Translations under genes and position numbers: made by a program
Assembly: GCA_034440575.1 (NCBI GenBank)
Contig: JAOTOL010001429.1
Span: forward strand, 373,501-437,500
Source: Imbricaverruca yamaguchii
Lineage: Eukaryota; Arthropoda; Thecostraca; Neoverrucidae
DNA length: 64,000 bases
Reading direction: 5' to 3'
Shown: positions 22,641-33,604 of the stretch, one piece after another
Position numbering within the stretch: the stretch's first letter is position 1
How the letters are laid out: every line of letters starts with the position of its first letter
The notes under the pieces: model-generated
Seen by the model: the letters and a program-made list of their open reading frames with translations, nothing else
Databases searched by the model: none
What the model was told of the DNA's origin: nothing

Positions 22641-23155
22641 AGGATTTGACCGGAAAGACGGCGCGGGTTAAGCTGCAGCCTCGCGATATTTCAAAGCTTG
22701 TATTTAGCTTTACTCAGAGTCGATTTCTATCTTGTGACATCCTGGATTCCATAATGAGATGATATTTTTAATCCTGCTGGTTTGCATCGAACATGTACTT
22801 CGATGTCAATGTTATAACGTAAAATAGGTAAATAAGCGGTAAATAAGAGGTAAATACTTGAATGCTTGATGAACTTGAGGGTGCTTAGCATCAGACCAGC
22901 CTGCAACTTTGGACTTTCACCAACGTTTTGCAGTGAAAGCTTTCACCATGTGATGACAAGCTTTTCGTAATACGACAAACATGTTCAACGTACAAAGTCT
23001 GTATCCATTGTTATACTGCAGTCAAATGATGTCATGTACTGAACAAGGACGTGCTATACGAGGTCCTTCTCAATGTCTTCAATGACAGCCGTTATCTTGC
23101 TGCGTCATTAGCACTATAATATAATGATGTGTTACCTTGAAGATGTGCATTGAGT
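22641..23155. other. No gene seen
   Basis: Unique AT-rich sequence without recognisable features. Confidence 0.45.
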
Positions 23156-23164
23156 TTCTGTCTA

Positions 23165-23252
23165 CCTGTCGGATCTACGACAGTCGGAGCTACGACAGTC
23201 GGAACTACGACAGTCGGAACTACGACAGTCGGAACTACGACAGTCGGAACTA
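23165..23252. repeat. 15-bp tandem repeat, about 6 copies
   Basis: TACGACAGTCGGAAC repeats; the first units read ATCTACGACAGTCGGAGC. The period is five codons, so one plus frame reads YDSRN repeatedly. Confidence 0.95.
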
Positions 23253-23559
23253 TGTGACACCACAATCACAAATGGTAAATATCGCAAACGTCTTTAACAT
23301 CTTAAGCCGCAGAAACATCTTAAACGGTTTACGAGTAAGCACAACCAAAGCACAGGTGATCAAATCGCCGACCCCCAGTGAGACGCTGCAGAGAAGTGAC
23401 CCCGTAACGAAGTCGTTTTTTGTCGCCCATATGCTTGTTCCTCAGATCAACGTATCTTATCCAGAATCTCCGGCTCTTGATTTCACCACAGGTCTCCATT
23501 TCTCCGTATCCATACCACCCATACTGCCATTTCGACTGTTAGGGATTATTTGCACACGG

Positions 23560-23900
23560 TAATACGCTCTCAGCTGCGCGTCAACTGCTGTCTCGGCGGC
23601 GTCCCCACCTCCAGACGGCGGGACGCCGCGCCTCTCGCGTCTCTCCGGAGCCCTTTGTGGCGCCATCATCTCCAGTGATGCACCATCTCGAACAGAGGAG
23701 GCCCGATGAAAAGCCGCTCCTCGCCTCATGCTCGACGGAGCGGCATTGTGCCGGCTGCAGGCATTGTGCGCGGCTTCAAAACCATGCGGCCGCGGCTGCT
23801 TATCGGCCAGAAGCGCCGGCGACAATCCGATTTCGCGCCGAGAAAAATCCACACCGTCGTCGGGAATATTAATTTGAATGCGATTCGCGAGCTGATAGCA
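23560..23900. promoter_or_regulatory. GC-rich island with paired CATTGTG sites
   Basis: GGCATTGTGCC at about 23752 and GGCATTGTGCG at about 23760 carry reversed ACAAT cores. CpG density is high from 23575 to 23860. Short overlapping frames on both strands look compositional, not coding. Confidence 0.35.
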
Positions 23901-24335
23901 GTGTCGCACGGGGGCTGATGGCGGATGGTGGTCTGCGTGTGTGCCGAACATCTCCATGCCAACGCTGTGGTCACAGCGCAGGGTGAACTGCGACTGGAGT
24001 AGAGTTTCCGACTTACGTTCATGTCGGTACGCTGGTGAGGAAACAGGGATGTTAGATTTTCATTTTTTCTGATAAAAAGGTAGCATCGAGATTGGTGATG
24101 TCTTACATCGCTGGTCATAATGCTGGGATCGGTGTTTTGCTCTAACTAGCACGGCTCGTTCCACATTCTGCACGGCAATTGGAGTCGGAACAAACGGATT
24201 GGAGTGGAACGGGCGCATGGACCCACACCACTGGGATTTAGTTCTTTGGCGACTTGCATGGTTTAATTCACTTGCATGACTTTGACAAAAAGTGAATTTT
24301 CGCGATCTGAATGCAAAAAAGGCACTCTAAACATC
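23901..24335. other. No gene seen
   Basis: Mixed composition with no recognised feature. Confidence 0.45.
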
Positions 24336-24339
24336 TGGG

Positions 24340-24495
24340 AACAGCGGGCCCCAGCAACAGCAGACAGACCGGGCCCAGCAACAACAGACAGACCGGCCCC
24401 AGCAACAACAGACAGACCGGCCCCAGCAACAACAGACAGACCGGCCCCAGCAATAACAGACCGGCCGGCCCCAGCAACAGCAGGCCGGCCGGCCA
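24340..24495. repeat. 24-bp minisatellite, about 6 copies
   Basis: AGCAACAACAGACAGACCGG plus CCCC repeats. The last two units use CCGGCCGG variants. Twenty-four is a multiple of three, so frames on both strands stay open. The protein-like repeats are not evidence of a gene. Confidence 0.95.
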
Positions 24496-24569
24496 CGGGC
24501 TTTCACTTCGATGTTTTTGGTATTTGCCACCTCTACGAAACCACCACGATATTTGCCACCACCTCTCCA

Positions 24570-24611
24570 CTCCACAAAGAATGTGTGGTGTACCACACAT
24601 TCTTTGTGGAG
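24570..24611. other. Perfect 20-bp inverted repeat with 2-nt centre
   Basis: CTCCACAAAGAATGTGTGGT (24570-24589) and its exact reverse complement (24592-24611) flank GT. The arms extend imperfectly outward: CCTCTCCA on the left answers GAGAGG on the right, with a 5-base CTCCA insertion on the left. Confidence 0.93.
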
Positions 24612-24769
24612 AGGAAATACGATGCGCTTCGGTGCGAAGGACGACGAGGTAACCGGAAAGCACTGCTACGCTTCGACATACTCAATGTATCACGCCACAT
24701 TTCCGCATCCAGTGCTCACAACCACCAACCCTTCAGCGATGTCTCGCTAACTCGCTCGGGCATCCATCA

Positions 24770-25140
24770 TCAGCTCAGCGTCGTCCGCATCCTGTATCGG
24801 GCGGCGCCGCCTGCCGCCGGTTGTCCAGGCGCCATTGTGGCGCCTGCTCGCCAAAGGCGGCACACAATACCGCGTGCGCGACACCATCGCCTTCAGCGCG
24901 CTCACTCCTCAACCAATCAATTACCGGGCTCGCCGGATAAATCTGGCTATCATTCTGAGGCACGCTTCGTACGGCACGGTCCAATTACGTGATCCCCTTT
25001 GTTTCCTTCAGGCGGCCCTCGCCGGGCGCGTAGATCCTCGAGCGGCGCGCTTTGTTCCTGATCACCGGCGGCCTGGGGTAGCGGCCGAGCCGGACGAGGT
25101 GGCCTGGCCACTGTTCGTCTTTGACGCCAAATGTGCCCCG
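24770..25140. promoter_or_regulatory. GC-rich island with GGCGCCATTGTGGCGCC
   Basis: At about 24827-24843 an imperfect palindrome GGCGCCATTGTGGCGCC surrounds a reversed ACAAT and a GCCAT. The stretch is CpG-rich to 25120. No gene is supported. Confidence 0.35.
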
Positions 25141-25163
25141 TTCACACACGCACTGGATAGGTA

Positions 25164-25350
25164 GGGGCGGGGATGGCCGAGTGGTTAAGGTGTCGGGCTA
25201 TGGGTACCAAAGGTCCCGGGTTCGACTCTAGCGCCACTCAGGACATTTCCCAATCCCGCGGCCCATCGGCGGAACAGTGTGGGCGGCACTATTGGCCGTG
25301 AATGTGCATAAAGTGTGTCGTGAACCAACCAATAAACAATAAACAATAAA
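25164..25350 (+). mobile_element. tRNA-derived SINE, family B, with a perfect 14-bp target duplication
   Basis: The head reads GGATGGCCGAGTGGTTAAGG (Leu/Ser tRNA-like A box) and later GGTTCGACTC (B box). The body (ATCGGCGGAACAGTGTGGGC region) differs from family A, and the 3' tail is AATAAAC repeated. GCACTGGATAGGTA is present exactly at 25150-25163 and 25351-25364, fixing both ends. It is probably a recent insertion. Confidence 0.95.
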
Positions 25351-25687
25351 GCACTGGATAGGTAAATGACATCACCACATCTGCAGCTGCAGTGTTGCAC
25401 CTACATAGCGGCGTTGAACCGTGTGACTTGCGCCTGTCTGGCGACGACTCTGGTCTCTGGTCTGATCTTCTGGTCTGATCGTCTGGTCCCTCATCTGGTC
25501 CGCAGGTGGGAGTAGTGGCATCACTGTGCAGACATCACTTATCACCTGCATGTGCACAAGTACCAGTACCCGGCACGTGGTGTCTGGGGGTGCTGGTGCA
25601 GATGCGTATCTCCCACCGGCCAGAGGTTGTGACAGAGCACTCTTCAGCAGGACCAGCACCGACACGTGGCATCTGGAGGGCCGCACG

Positions 25688-26335
25688 TCCTCAGGCGGTG
25701 GGTTTCTGTGATGCGCAGTTGGTCAGGCGGTGTGTTTCTGTGACGCGCAGTTGGTCAGGCGGTGGGTTTCTGTGACGCGCAGTTGGCCAGGCGGTGTGTT
25801 TCTGTGACGCGCAGTTGGTCAGGCGGTGGGTTTCTGTGACGCGCAGTTGGTCAGGCGGTGTGTTTCTGTGATGAGCAGTCGGCCAGGCGGTGGGTTTCTG
25901 TGATGAGCAGTTGGTCAGGCGGTGGGTTTCTGTGATGAGCAGTTGGTCAGGCGATGTGTTTCTGTGATGAGCAGTTGGTCAGGCGGTGGGTTTCTGTGAT
26001 GAGCAGTTGGTCAGGCGGTGGGTTTCTGTGACGCGCAGTTGGTCAGGCGGTGTGTTTCTGTGACGAGCAGTTGGTCAGGCGGTGTGTTTCTGTGACGCGC
26101 AGTTGGCCAGGCGGTGTGTTTCTGTGATGAGCAGTTGGTCAGGCGTGTGTTTTGGTGAGCAGTTGGTCAGGCGGTGGGTTTCTGTGATGAGTGGTCAGGC
26201 GATGTGTTTCTGTGAGCAGTTGGCCAGGCGGAGGTTTCTGTGATGAGCAGTGTGGGGTTTGTGAGTTGGCAGGGGTGTCTGTGATGAGCAGTCGGTTAGG
26301 CGGTGGGTCCCTGTGATGTACAGTCGGTCAAGCAT
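25688..26335. repeat. 32-bp minisatellite, about 20 copies
   Basis: GCGGTGGGTTTCTGTGATGA followed by GCAGTTGGTCAG repeats. Two positions switch among units (GTGGG/GTGTG and GATGAGC/GACGCGC). From about 26140 the units shorten and decay. Confidence 0.96.
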
Positions 26336-26569
26336 GTGCGTGCTGTGCACACGCCAACGGCAAGGCGGGATAAATACTGTTTTTGGCTGGATTTTGGCCA
26401 TTATATTTTACGGTTCTAACTTTTTGCTGCTTTGACTTTTCTTTCACATACTTAGAATCTGAATGTTTATTGGGGGTGGCTTTACCAAATACGGGCGTAT
26501 ACTGACAAGAGCTTGTTCTTGGAACCTGAGCCCATCACCAGATTGGGAAATGCCAATTCGATGGCATAA

Positions 26570-27035
26570 TTTCCACCGGCAGTTTAACATACCACCAGAG
26601 AACTCCAACAGGGCTCCAACGAGCAGTCTCCACCGACGGTTTAACGTACCACAAAGCCCAAAGCAGTCCGCGTTTTCCCAGATGCTCCAACACAGCAGTC
26701 TCCACCGACAGTTTAACGTACCACCAGAGAGCTCCAACAGAGCAGTCTCCACCGACAGTTTAACGTACCACCAGAGAACTCCAACACAGCAGCCTCCACC
26801 GACAGTTTAACGTACCACCAGAGAGCTCCAACAGAGCAGTCTCCACCGACAGTTTAACGTACCGCCAGAGAACTCCAACACAGCGACCCCCACCAACAGT
26901 TTAACGTACCACCAGAGAGCTCCAACACAGCAGTCTCCACCGGCAGTTTAACATACCGCCAGAGAACTCCAACAGAGCAGTCTCCACCGACAGTTTAACA
27001 TACCACCAGAGAACTCCAACACAGCGGCTACGCTG
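26570..27035. repeat. 47-bp minisatellite, about 9-10 copies
   Basis: CCACCGACAGTTTAACGTAC followed by CACCAGAGAACTCCAACAGA and GCAGTCT repeats. The array begins degenerate and ends in a GC-rich flank at 27030-27240. Confidence 0.95.
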
Positions 27036-27264
27036 CCGCGTCACCAATCTTATCGGCCTAGTCACCGGCTTACCCCTTGTTCGGCCGGGGGCTGCCTGTG
27101 AGCGTGAGCAGCGGCTAGAGCCCTGTCTCACCAGCATGGGGCAGCCTGAAGGCCAGTGTCTGCCACCCAAGCTGTCGGGGCGGCGGTGGCGGCGCGCTGC
27201 TGACCGAACTGCATCCCAAGGCGCGCTACTTTCCGGCAAAATGGATAACTTGTCAGCTGCGTCA

Positions 27265-27490
27265 CGTGTCCACTGCTGTTAGCTGCGACACTCTTGTTTG
27301 CGCACTGCTGTTAGCTGCGACACTTATGCACTTCTGTTGGCTGCGACACTCTTGTTAGCTGCGGCACTCGTCCACTGTTGTTAGCTGCGACACTTATGCA
27401 CTGCTGTTAGCTGCGACACTTTGTCACTGCTGTTAGCTGCGACACTCATACACTGCTGTTAGCTGCGACACGCGTCCACTGCTGTTCACA
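27265..27490. repeat. About 26-bp minisatellite, about 8 copies
   Basis: CTGTTAGCTGCGACAC followed by a variable 8-12-base spacer, usually ending CACTG, repeats. Spacer length varies. Confidence 0.9.
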
Positions 27491-27494
27491 TCGA

Positions 27495-28235
27495 TATAAA
27501 CGTGTTGGATCGTTAGTTAGTAGCTATTTGGGCTTTAGAGCAATTCGATCTTTTCGACTTTCGCGCCCATCACGTGTTGGATTAAAGCAAACTGCACCAG
27601 CACTGGACACATCTAGGGGATCCTACACAACGGAGAAGAAAACATGCCAGCTGACATTGAAGATATTATAAGACAACGCCGTTTTCAGCAGGATAGCACC
27701 ACGTAATGGATATGAGCCTACAAACACAGCAGACAGACGCATGTCTTATGAAAAGAAAGCGAATTTCATCGCAATTACGTTTCAAGATTGGCAGATGTTC
27801 ATGTTTGATTCCGCACAGGATCTTGCTCAAATTATAATTAGGCTCCCCAAAGAAATAGCGAAATAGGTGGAAATGGCAGTGCCTTTCCAGCCTGGATTGA
27901 GTGCACCACGTCCCGACTGAACGCGCCCCTTCAAAACCACAAATATGTTCCAGCACACCCGCAACCCCATCCCACCCAAACCCTCACCCGTTCAACGGAC
28001 TTTCTGCCAAGGTGCCTCGCCCGTCCGAGGAATTTTGCAGTGGAGCACCTTTGAGGAAATGGCGGACCTCCAAACGAGTACATCCCTCCTTGACACAAAT
28101 TCATAGCTCCGCCACCGTCAGGTCAATACTAATGAGTAGCGGATTCAGTTCTCTGGAAAGGGAGCGTGATATACGACCAGTCTGGATTCTGTCATACTCG
28201 GCGGCCATTATCATGCCCACTGACGTGGGAAAAGG
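27495..28235. other. No gene seen
   Basis: No supported coding or RNA signal. A GC-rich lead-in to the next array begins at about 28240. Confidence 0.45.
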
Positions 28236-28369
28236 GACCGTCCACACTTCCCTCTGTCGCCCTCCCTGCCGCCCTGGATCCGCCACTGCCGACAGGACGT
28301 TATCAGGTGGCCGGCGCCGCGCCGACTGGGCTAGCTCTGGCCGGCCGGCAGCGAGGGGGCCCAGCTGCC

Positions 28370-28815
28370 GCCGGCTCCAGGTGAGGGGATCAAGCCGTCC
28401 CAGGTGAGCGGGTCAAGCTGTCCCAGGTGAGCGGGCCAAGCTGTCCCAGGTGAGCGGGCCAAGCTGTCCCAGGTGAGCGGGCCCAGCTGTCCCAGGTGAG
28501 CGGATCAGCTGCCTGCCAGCTTCCCAGGTGAGCGGGTGCGGGCCCAGCTGTCCCAGGTGAGCGGACCTAGCTGTCCCAGGTGAGCGGGCCCAGCTGTCCC
28601 AGGTGAGCGGGCCCAGCTGTCCCAGGTGAGCGGGCCCAGCTGTCCCAGGTGAGCGGGCCCAGCTGTCCCAGGTGAGCGGACCTAGCTGTCCCAGGTGAGC
28701 GGGCCCAGCTGTTCCAGGTGAGCGGGCCTAGCTGTCCCAGGTGAGCGGGCCGAGCTGTCCCAGGTGAGCGGGCCTAGCTGTCCCAGGTGAGCGGGCCCAG
28801 CTGCCGCCGGCTCCA
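28370..28815. repeat. 23-bp minisatellite with two E-boxes per unit, about 18 copies
   Basis: GTGAGCGGGCCCAGCTGTCC plus CAG repeats every 23 bp. Most units therefore contain CAGCTG and CAGGTG. CAG|GTGAGC also matches a strong 5' splice-site consensus. Two units near 28500-28550 are altered by insertion. Confidence 0.96.
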
Positions 28816-28819
28816 GGTG

Positions 28820-30940
28820 GGCCGTTTATTTGTGTAGCAGTGCTCACAGCTATGGTTCGATTGCGACAATTCGTGGCAGGTCTGATGAGGGGAGACGGCA
28901 CTTGGAAGGATTTTAATCATGCTTAATTCCTGCCCCATGCATGTAAGACGAACGTGTGGTGTGGTCAAAGCACGTCCCCAAATCAGCGGGGGGGGGCTAA
29001 GTAGGAGCGCAACTCATCGTCATCCTCTCTTCCTCTCTTGCTTCTCTCTCACCCCACTCCCCAAAAATGTCACCCTTATCTCACCTAAATGAGTTTGCTT
29101 GATCTGTTGCTTTGCTATCCAATGCCTTGAAACATGCACTTTAGCGACATCGTGGTATTGGTGTAATGGTAAGTAGATTAACGATTTTCGAAGAAATAGG
29201 CTAATATATTAATGTACCCGCCATTCTAGCATTTTTCCTCAGGTCTGATGTTTCTAGGGCACGAAATGTCCTGCCCTAGAAACACCAGACCTGTGAAAAT
29301 GATAGGTGGGAGCATAACCCTCAGGCCCATGAATCCCAAAGAGGAAGCTCATTTTGGAAGGCACTTTATATTTTGTTCATGCCAAGGTTAAATGTTTAGG
29401 CTTAATTAAACCCTCTAGATCCCCATGGCGGGAGCGTGCATGCGAAAGCACATGAGGAGTGAAAGTGATCGACGGAACAAAGATTATGATGTTAGCTCCT
29501 TACCATCCACAAACGAATACGTTTTGCGGTACAAACTTCCTGGAAGCACTACTTGCGGCGAAAATTGCATATGAGAAACACAAGGCTTTCTCCTCGCTCC
29601 TCAGAGGGCCCTTGCAGACCTAAAAAGCGCTCCTAAAACTCGAAGAGACCATTACAGACCTCAGAGGCTCTACGAGACCTCCAAGTTGCCGTCCAGGAGC
29701 TGCAGTGAATGAATACGATGAGCTACAATACAATAGATCTCCAAGGTCAGGCTGTGTGGTAGGCATAGGCTGTGAAAATATACATAAGGCCCTCTTCAGA
29801 CATCTCTGAGCTCGGGGTCCCCGGCCCCGACTACTGTGTGGGGCAGGGAACAAGCCCATGGGATCCTTCGGTACGCCGCTGGTCAGCGGAGCCGAACTCT
29901 CCTGACTGACGCAGAGTCCACGTGAGTGCAGCAGGAGGCCCTTACATTGGATGATGAGGTATCGTACTGCAAAGACCCATGAGTTAAACAGGGACGAGAG
30001 ACCTATGAGGGAATACGTGTTCTCTGGAGCTCAGATGAGGACCAGGATACCTGCAATGGGGTGGGATGGTCATAAGCAGATCGTTGAATTCAAATGGAGG
30101 CTTGACCGATGAAATAATGGAGCTCCAAAACTCAAAGGAAATTGCTACGAGAATAGTCCTCCGCACAAATGGCACTATTGCAATAACACCAATAATTTGT
30201 GCTGCCCATTGTTTTGCAAAGGCAAAGGAAAGGATTAGTGAGGACTGAAGACATATAACAACTAACGTTCCTCAACAGGCGCATTCTGGAGCACAAGCGT
30301 CCTTGCAGGAGCGAAAAACGTCGCCGCTTGGGATCCTCAACATCCCCAAGTATTCCGGGGTTCCCTCTGATGATGTTTGTTTTATAATAGGAGAGGAAAA
30401 CATGTTTCCCCTTCAAAACTTGGTATGAGGAAGTCGCCACTCCTGCAGCCCGCCCCCACCCTCCTCGGGGTGGGGTTGGCCGCCCTTAGTGATTCTGACT
30501 ACTTTCCTCTGTATAGAAGCAAGCAGTGGACTCTTTTTTCTCACAAGCAATTGCATTACCTCGGGTGCTGCCTATCACCACTCATCGAGCAGGTCCAATA
30601 GGAAAATAATATTTGGATACCACGGCTTATCTCTTATCCCTTTACATGGTTAGACCACTTAATTACTGCCATTGAACCGCTCGTAAGCCTATTCAGCGGA
30701 TTTGCATGCGGTATTCTTATTCCTTTTGAATTCATAAAAGCGGTCGTTCAGAGAGTGCTGCCAAGAACAGACGCATGCAGAATATAACGAGCTGTCAGCA
30801 GAATGGACCTGAATGGGGTGTGAAATTCAAATGTTTCGTGGTTAGCGCCCGGCAGATTTACAGCGCGGACAATGGGCCGGCAGCCGGCGAGGTGCGGTGT
30901 GTCGGGTGGTGGCGACACTCCGGCTCGGCCGTCCCCTCCG
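28820..30940. other. No gene seen; contains one strong hairpin
   Basis: Some frames near 100 codons exist, but none has recognisable domains or coding-like composition. The hairpin at 29230-29301 is listed separately. Confidence 0.5.
29230..29301. ncRNA. Pre-miRNA-like hairpin, about 30-bp stem and 10-nt loop
   Basis: The left arm (29230-29261) ends TGATGTTTCTAGGGCA. The right arm (29272-29301) starts TGCCCTAGAAACACCAGACC. The arms pair along about 30 bp, with a 2-base bulge near the base and one mismatch, around CGAAATGTCC. Size and imperfect pairing resemble a microRNA precursor. I do not recognise a known seed. A small palindromic transposon remnant is the main alternative. Confidence 0.4.
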
Positions 30941-30944
30941 GCCG

Positions 30945-31655
30945 GCTCTGGTGGTGTGATGAGAGACTGGCGGACAGGTGATGTCAGCCCCACCGCCAGT
31001 GGTGGTGTGGTGACAGGCGTGGTGTCAGCCGCACCGCCAGTGGTGGTGTGGTGACAGACTGGCGGACAGGCGTGGTGTCAGCCCCACCGCCAGGGTGGTG
31101 TGAGAGAGACTGGCGGACAGGCGTGGTGTCAGCCGCACCGCCACTGGTGGTGTGGTGACAGGCGTGGTGTCAGCCCCACCGCCAGTGGTGGTGTGGTGAC
31201 AAACTGGCGGACAGGCGTGGTGTCAGCCCCACCGCCAGTGGTGGTGTGATGACAGACTGGGCGACAGACCACCTTTGGTAAACGTGGTCAGCCCCACCGC
31301 CAGTGGTGGTGTGTGACAGACTGGCGGACAGGCGTGCACCCCACGAGGGGAGGCGGACAGGCGTGGTGTCAGCCCCACCGCCAGTGGTGGTGTGATGGAG
31401 TCTGCGGGTGGTCAGCCCCACCGCCACTGGTGGTGTGGTGACAGACTGGCGGACAGGCGTGGTGTCAGCCCCACCGCCAGTGGTGGTGTGATGACAGACT
31501 GGCGGACAGGCGTGGTGTCAGCCCCACCGCCAGTGGTGGTGTGATGACAGACTGGCGGACAGGCGTGGTGTCAGCCCCACCGCCAGTGGTGGTGTGATGA
31601 CAGACTGGCGGACAGGTGTGGTGTCAGCCCCACCGCCAGCCGTGGTGGTGTGGCA
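30945..31655. repeat. 53-bp minisatellite with internal dyads, about 13 copies
   Basis: GTGGTGTGATGACAGACTGG followed by CGGACAGGCGTGGTGTCAGC and CCCACCGCCAGTG repeats. CCACCGCCAGTGGTGG is an internal imperfect palindrome at each unit junction. Several units are shortened between 31020 and 31440; those at 31440-31640 are nearly identical. Confidence 0.96.
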
Positions 31656-31764
31656 GCCAACATCTGCCACCGCGACCGGTCAGACACGACCAAGTTCACG
31701 GCCAAAGTAAGCTGATATCGTGCAGATGCTGGCAGACGCGCCAGATCTGCGTCGTCTAGATCGT

Positions 31765-31915
31765 AAAATGTATCCATTTTTATATACGAGTGCGAGGTTC
31801 GATACCCAAACAGGGCATGGCCGTGCAAGGCATGACAGGGCTGTGCAAGGCATGGCAAAACAGGACCATGAAAGGCATGGCAGTGCATGAGAGTGCAGGC
31901 CATGGAAGGATAGAA
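31765..31915. repeat. Degenerate GGCATGGC/GTGCAAGGCATG repeat
   Basis: Short GCATGG and GTGCA motifs recur irregularly just before the GGGTA run. The order is weak. Confidence 0.5.
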
Positions 31916-31917
31916 TA

Positions 31918-32130
31918 GGGAAGGGTATGGAGGGGTAAGGTAGGGTAGGGTAGGGTAGGGTAGGATATGGTAGGGTAGGGTAGGGTAGGGTAGGGTAGGG
32001 TAAGGTAGGGTATGGTAGGGAAAGGTAGGGCAAGGTAGGATAGGGCAGGGCAGGGCAGGGTAGGGCATGGTAGGGTAAGGTAGGGCAGGGTAGGGTAGCG
32101 TAGGGTAGGGTAGGGTAGGGTAGGGTAGGT
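31918..32130. repeat. (GGGTA)n pentanucleotide run, about 42 units
   Basis: Mostly GGGTA with GGCAG, GGATA and GGGCA variants. The minus strand reads TACCC. It is a microsatellite, not the TTAGG telomere motif. Confidence 0.97.
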
Positions 32131-32344
32131 AGGTCATGTGCCCGACAAATAACCATACTGCCCCTCACCCCGACCCCCACACCCACCCCACCACGTCACC
32201 CTCCACCAAATTATTTTCAGGACAGCTAAAGTACCGAAAACTTCCTCAAGGTTCTCTGCACCCCTGGGAGGTCTCTTCTCCCTCCTCTCATCCCACACCC
32301 TCGACCCCTGCGACTCTCGACACACATGCACTCGCTTCAGCGTA

Positions 32345-32780
32345 GCCCTTCCCTGAAAATGTTCACTCGGTCTGCTTTGGCTCGCAAAACCCGTCAGCGT
32401 TAAAGACGGCGGAAGTGACTTTTATGGTCCGGCACGTCTCAAAGCCCACTGACATCGACGATTCCTCAAAATTGGTGAAATGCAGCTAAATTGAAGTGCG
32501 GATGCAATACAATACCGTGTACCGTGTGCAATACCGTGTAGTGGAGTTATAATCTGGGAGGAGTGCCTGTTGCTCCCACAGGCTATTGTCTATTAGGCAC
32601 ATCAACTGTCATGAATTGCATAGCGCCCGATAAACAAGTATGTGAGAGTTGAGGATGCACGGAAGGTTCCCGAGAGACTTCTATGGTTTTGGAGAAACTT
32701 GGACGTGCCCGACCTCGAAAACTACCAAGGTTCCTAGATCTGCAATGACACACAAGCACAAAAATGTTGGGTAGGAGATT
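32345..32780. other. No gene seen
   Basis: Unique sequence with a small direct repeat around ATACCGTGTA at about 32512-32540. Confidence 0.5.
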
Positions 32781-32784
32781 TCGC

Positions 32785-33600
32785 GCGTGACGATCCAGCT
32801 CTCAGCGGAGACCGGAGACCGGCAGTTTTTCGCGATCATTTCGAGTTCGGCCTGGCGGCGGTAGTAGAGGATCTGTTTTCAAGAACAAAAATCCGCCTTC
32901 AATGGCAGATAAATAACCGACCAAACGGTGAATGGGCCGACGCGGAGGACATTCCCTCGGGTGAATAGCGCCGGGCATAATGGTCGCCGCGGGTGATCGC
33001 CGGCCGCTGCTCCACAAGAAAGAATGCTGAGAATGGGCAGAAACGAAGAGAGCCGGCGCGACAATGGCGGCACGGCGCGGGGGCGGCGCCGAGTGGCAGT
33101 TTTACTATTTCATTCATTAAAGCCATTTACATGGACGCGTTTCCGGCTGGCCGAAGACCGGCGCCGAGAATGGAATTCCTGCGCGGCGCTGAGTCGCGCG
33201 GTGCGGCCGATGGCGGCTCGCTGTCTGAACGCCGCCGCCCGGCGCACCGGATTACCCCAGAAAGCCATGTCGAATGTCGGAATTTATGAGCGCCAGGTGA
33301 TCACAGCGGCCACAATGGGATTTGGACGGTACGACACACGGCCGTCGGGCCGGCTTTCTCGGCGGACAGAGAGGCGGCCCGGTGACCGACTGTGCGCAGT
33401 TCCACTGCAGCCGCGCTATTGCTGCCGCCGCCGCCGTAGGCACACAGACCGGAAGCGGAGTCGCCGCCTTCTGGGTACGGCTCACAATGTCGGGGACAGA
33501 GGCGGCCCTTGCCGCCCTGACTGCGGCCAATTGTCTGGCGACGAGCGGACAGGGCACTGTTGGGGCGCCGAATCGCAAACAACTGAGCACCGTATACTGC
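32785..33600. promoter_or_regulatory. GC-rich island with several ACAATG sites; candidate enhancer
   Basis: ACAATGGCGGC is at about 33061, ACAATGGGA at about 33311 and ACAATGTCGG at about 33485. ATAATGGTCG is at about 32977. Short AT-rich blocks (TTTCATTCATTAAAG, CATTTACATGG at 33105-33132) sit inside CpG-rich sequence, an arrangement seen in developmental enhancers. Frames of up to 194 codons exist on several strands at once and overlap, as expected of GC-rich DNA. I do not call a gene. Confidence 0.4.
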
Positions 33601-33604
33601 GAAG

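Noticed and set aside
25166..25240. Functional tRNA-Leu/Ser gene
   Set aside because: It is continuous with a SINE body and an AATAAAC tail between perfect target duplications.
31918..32130. Telomeric repeat
   Set aside because: The motif is GGGTA/TACCC, irregular, and differs from the TTAGG run at 19.2 kb. A microsatellite explains it.
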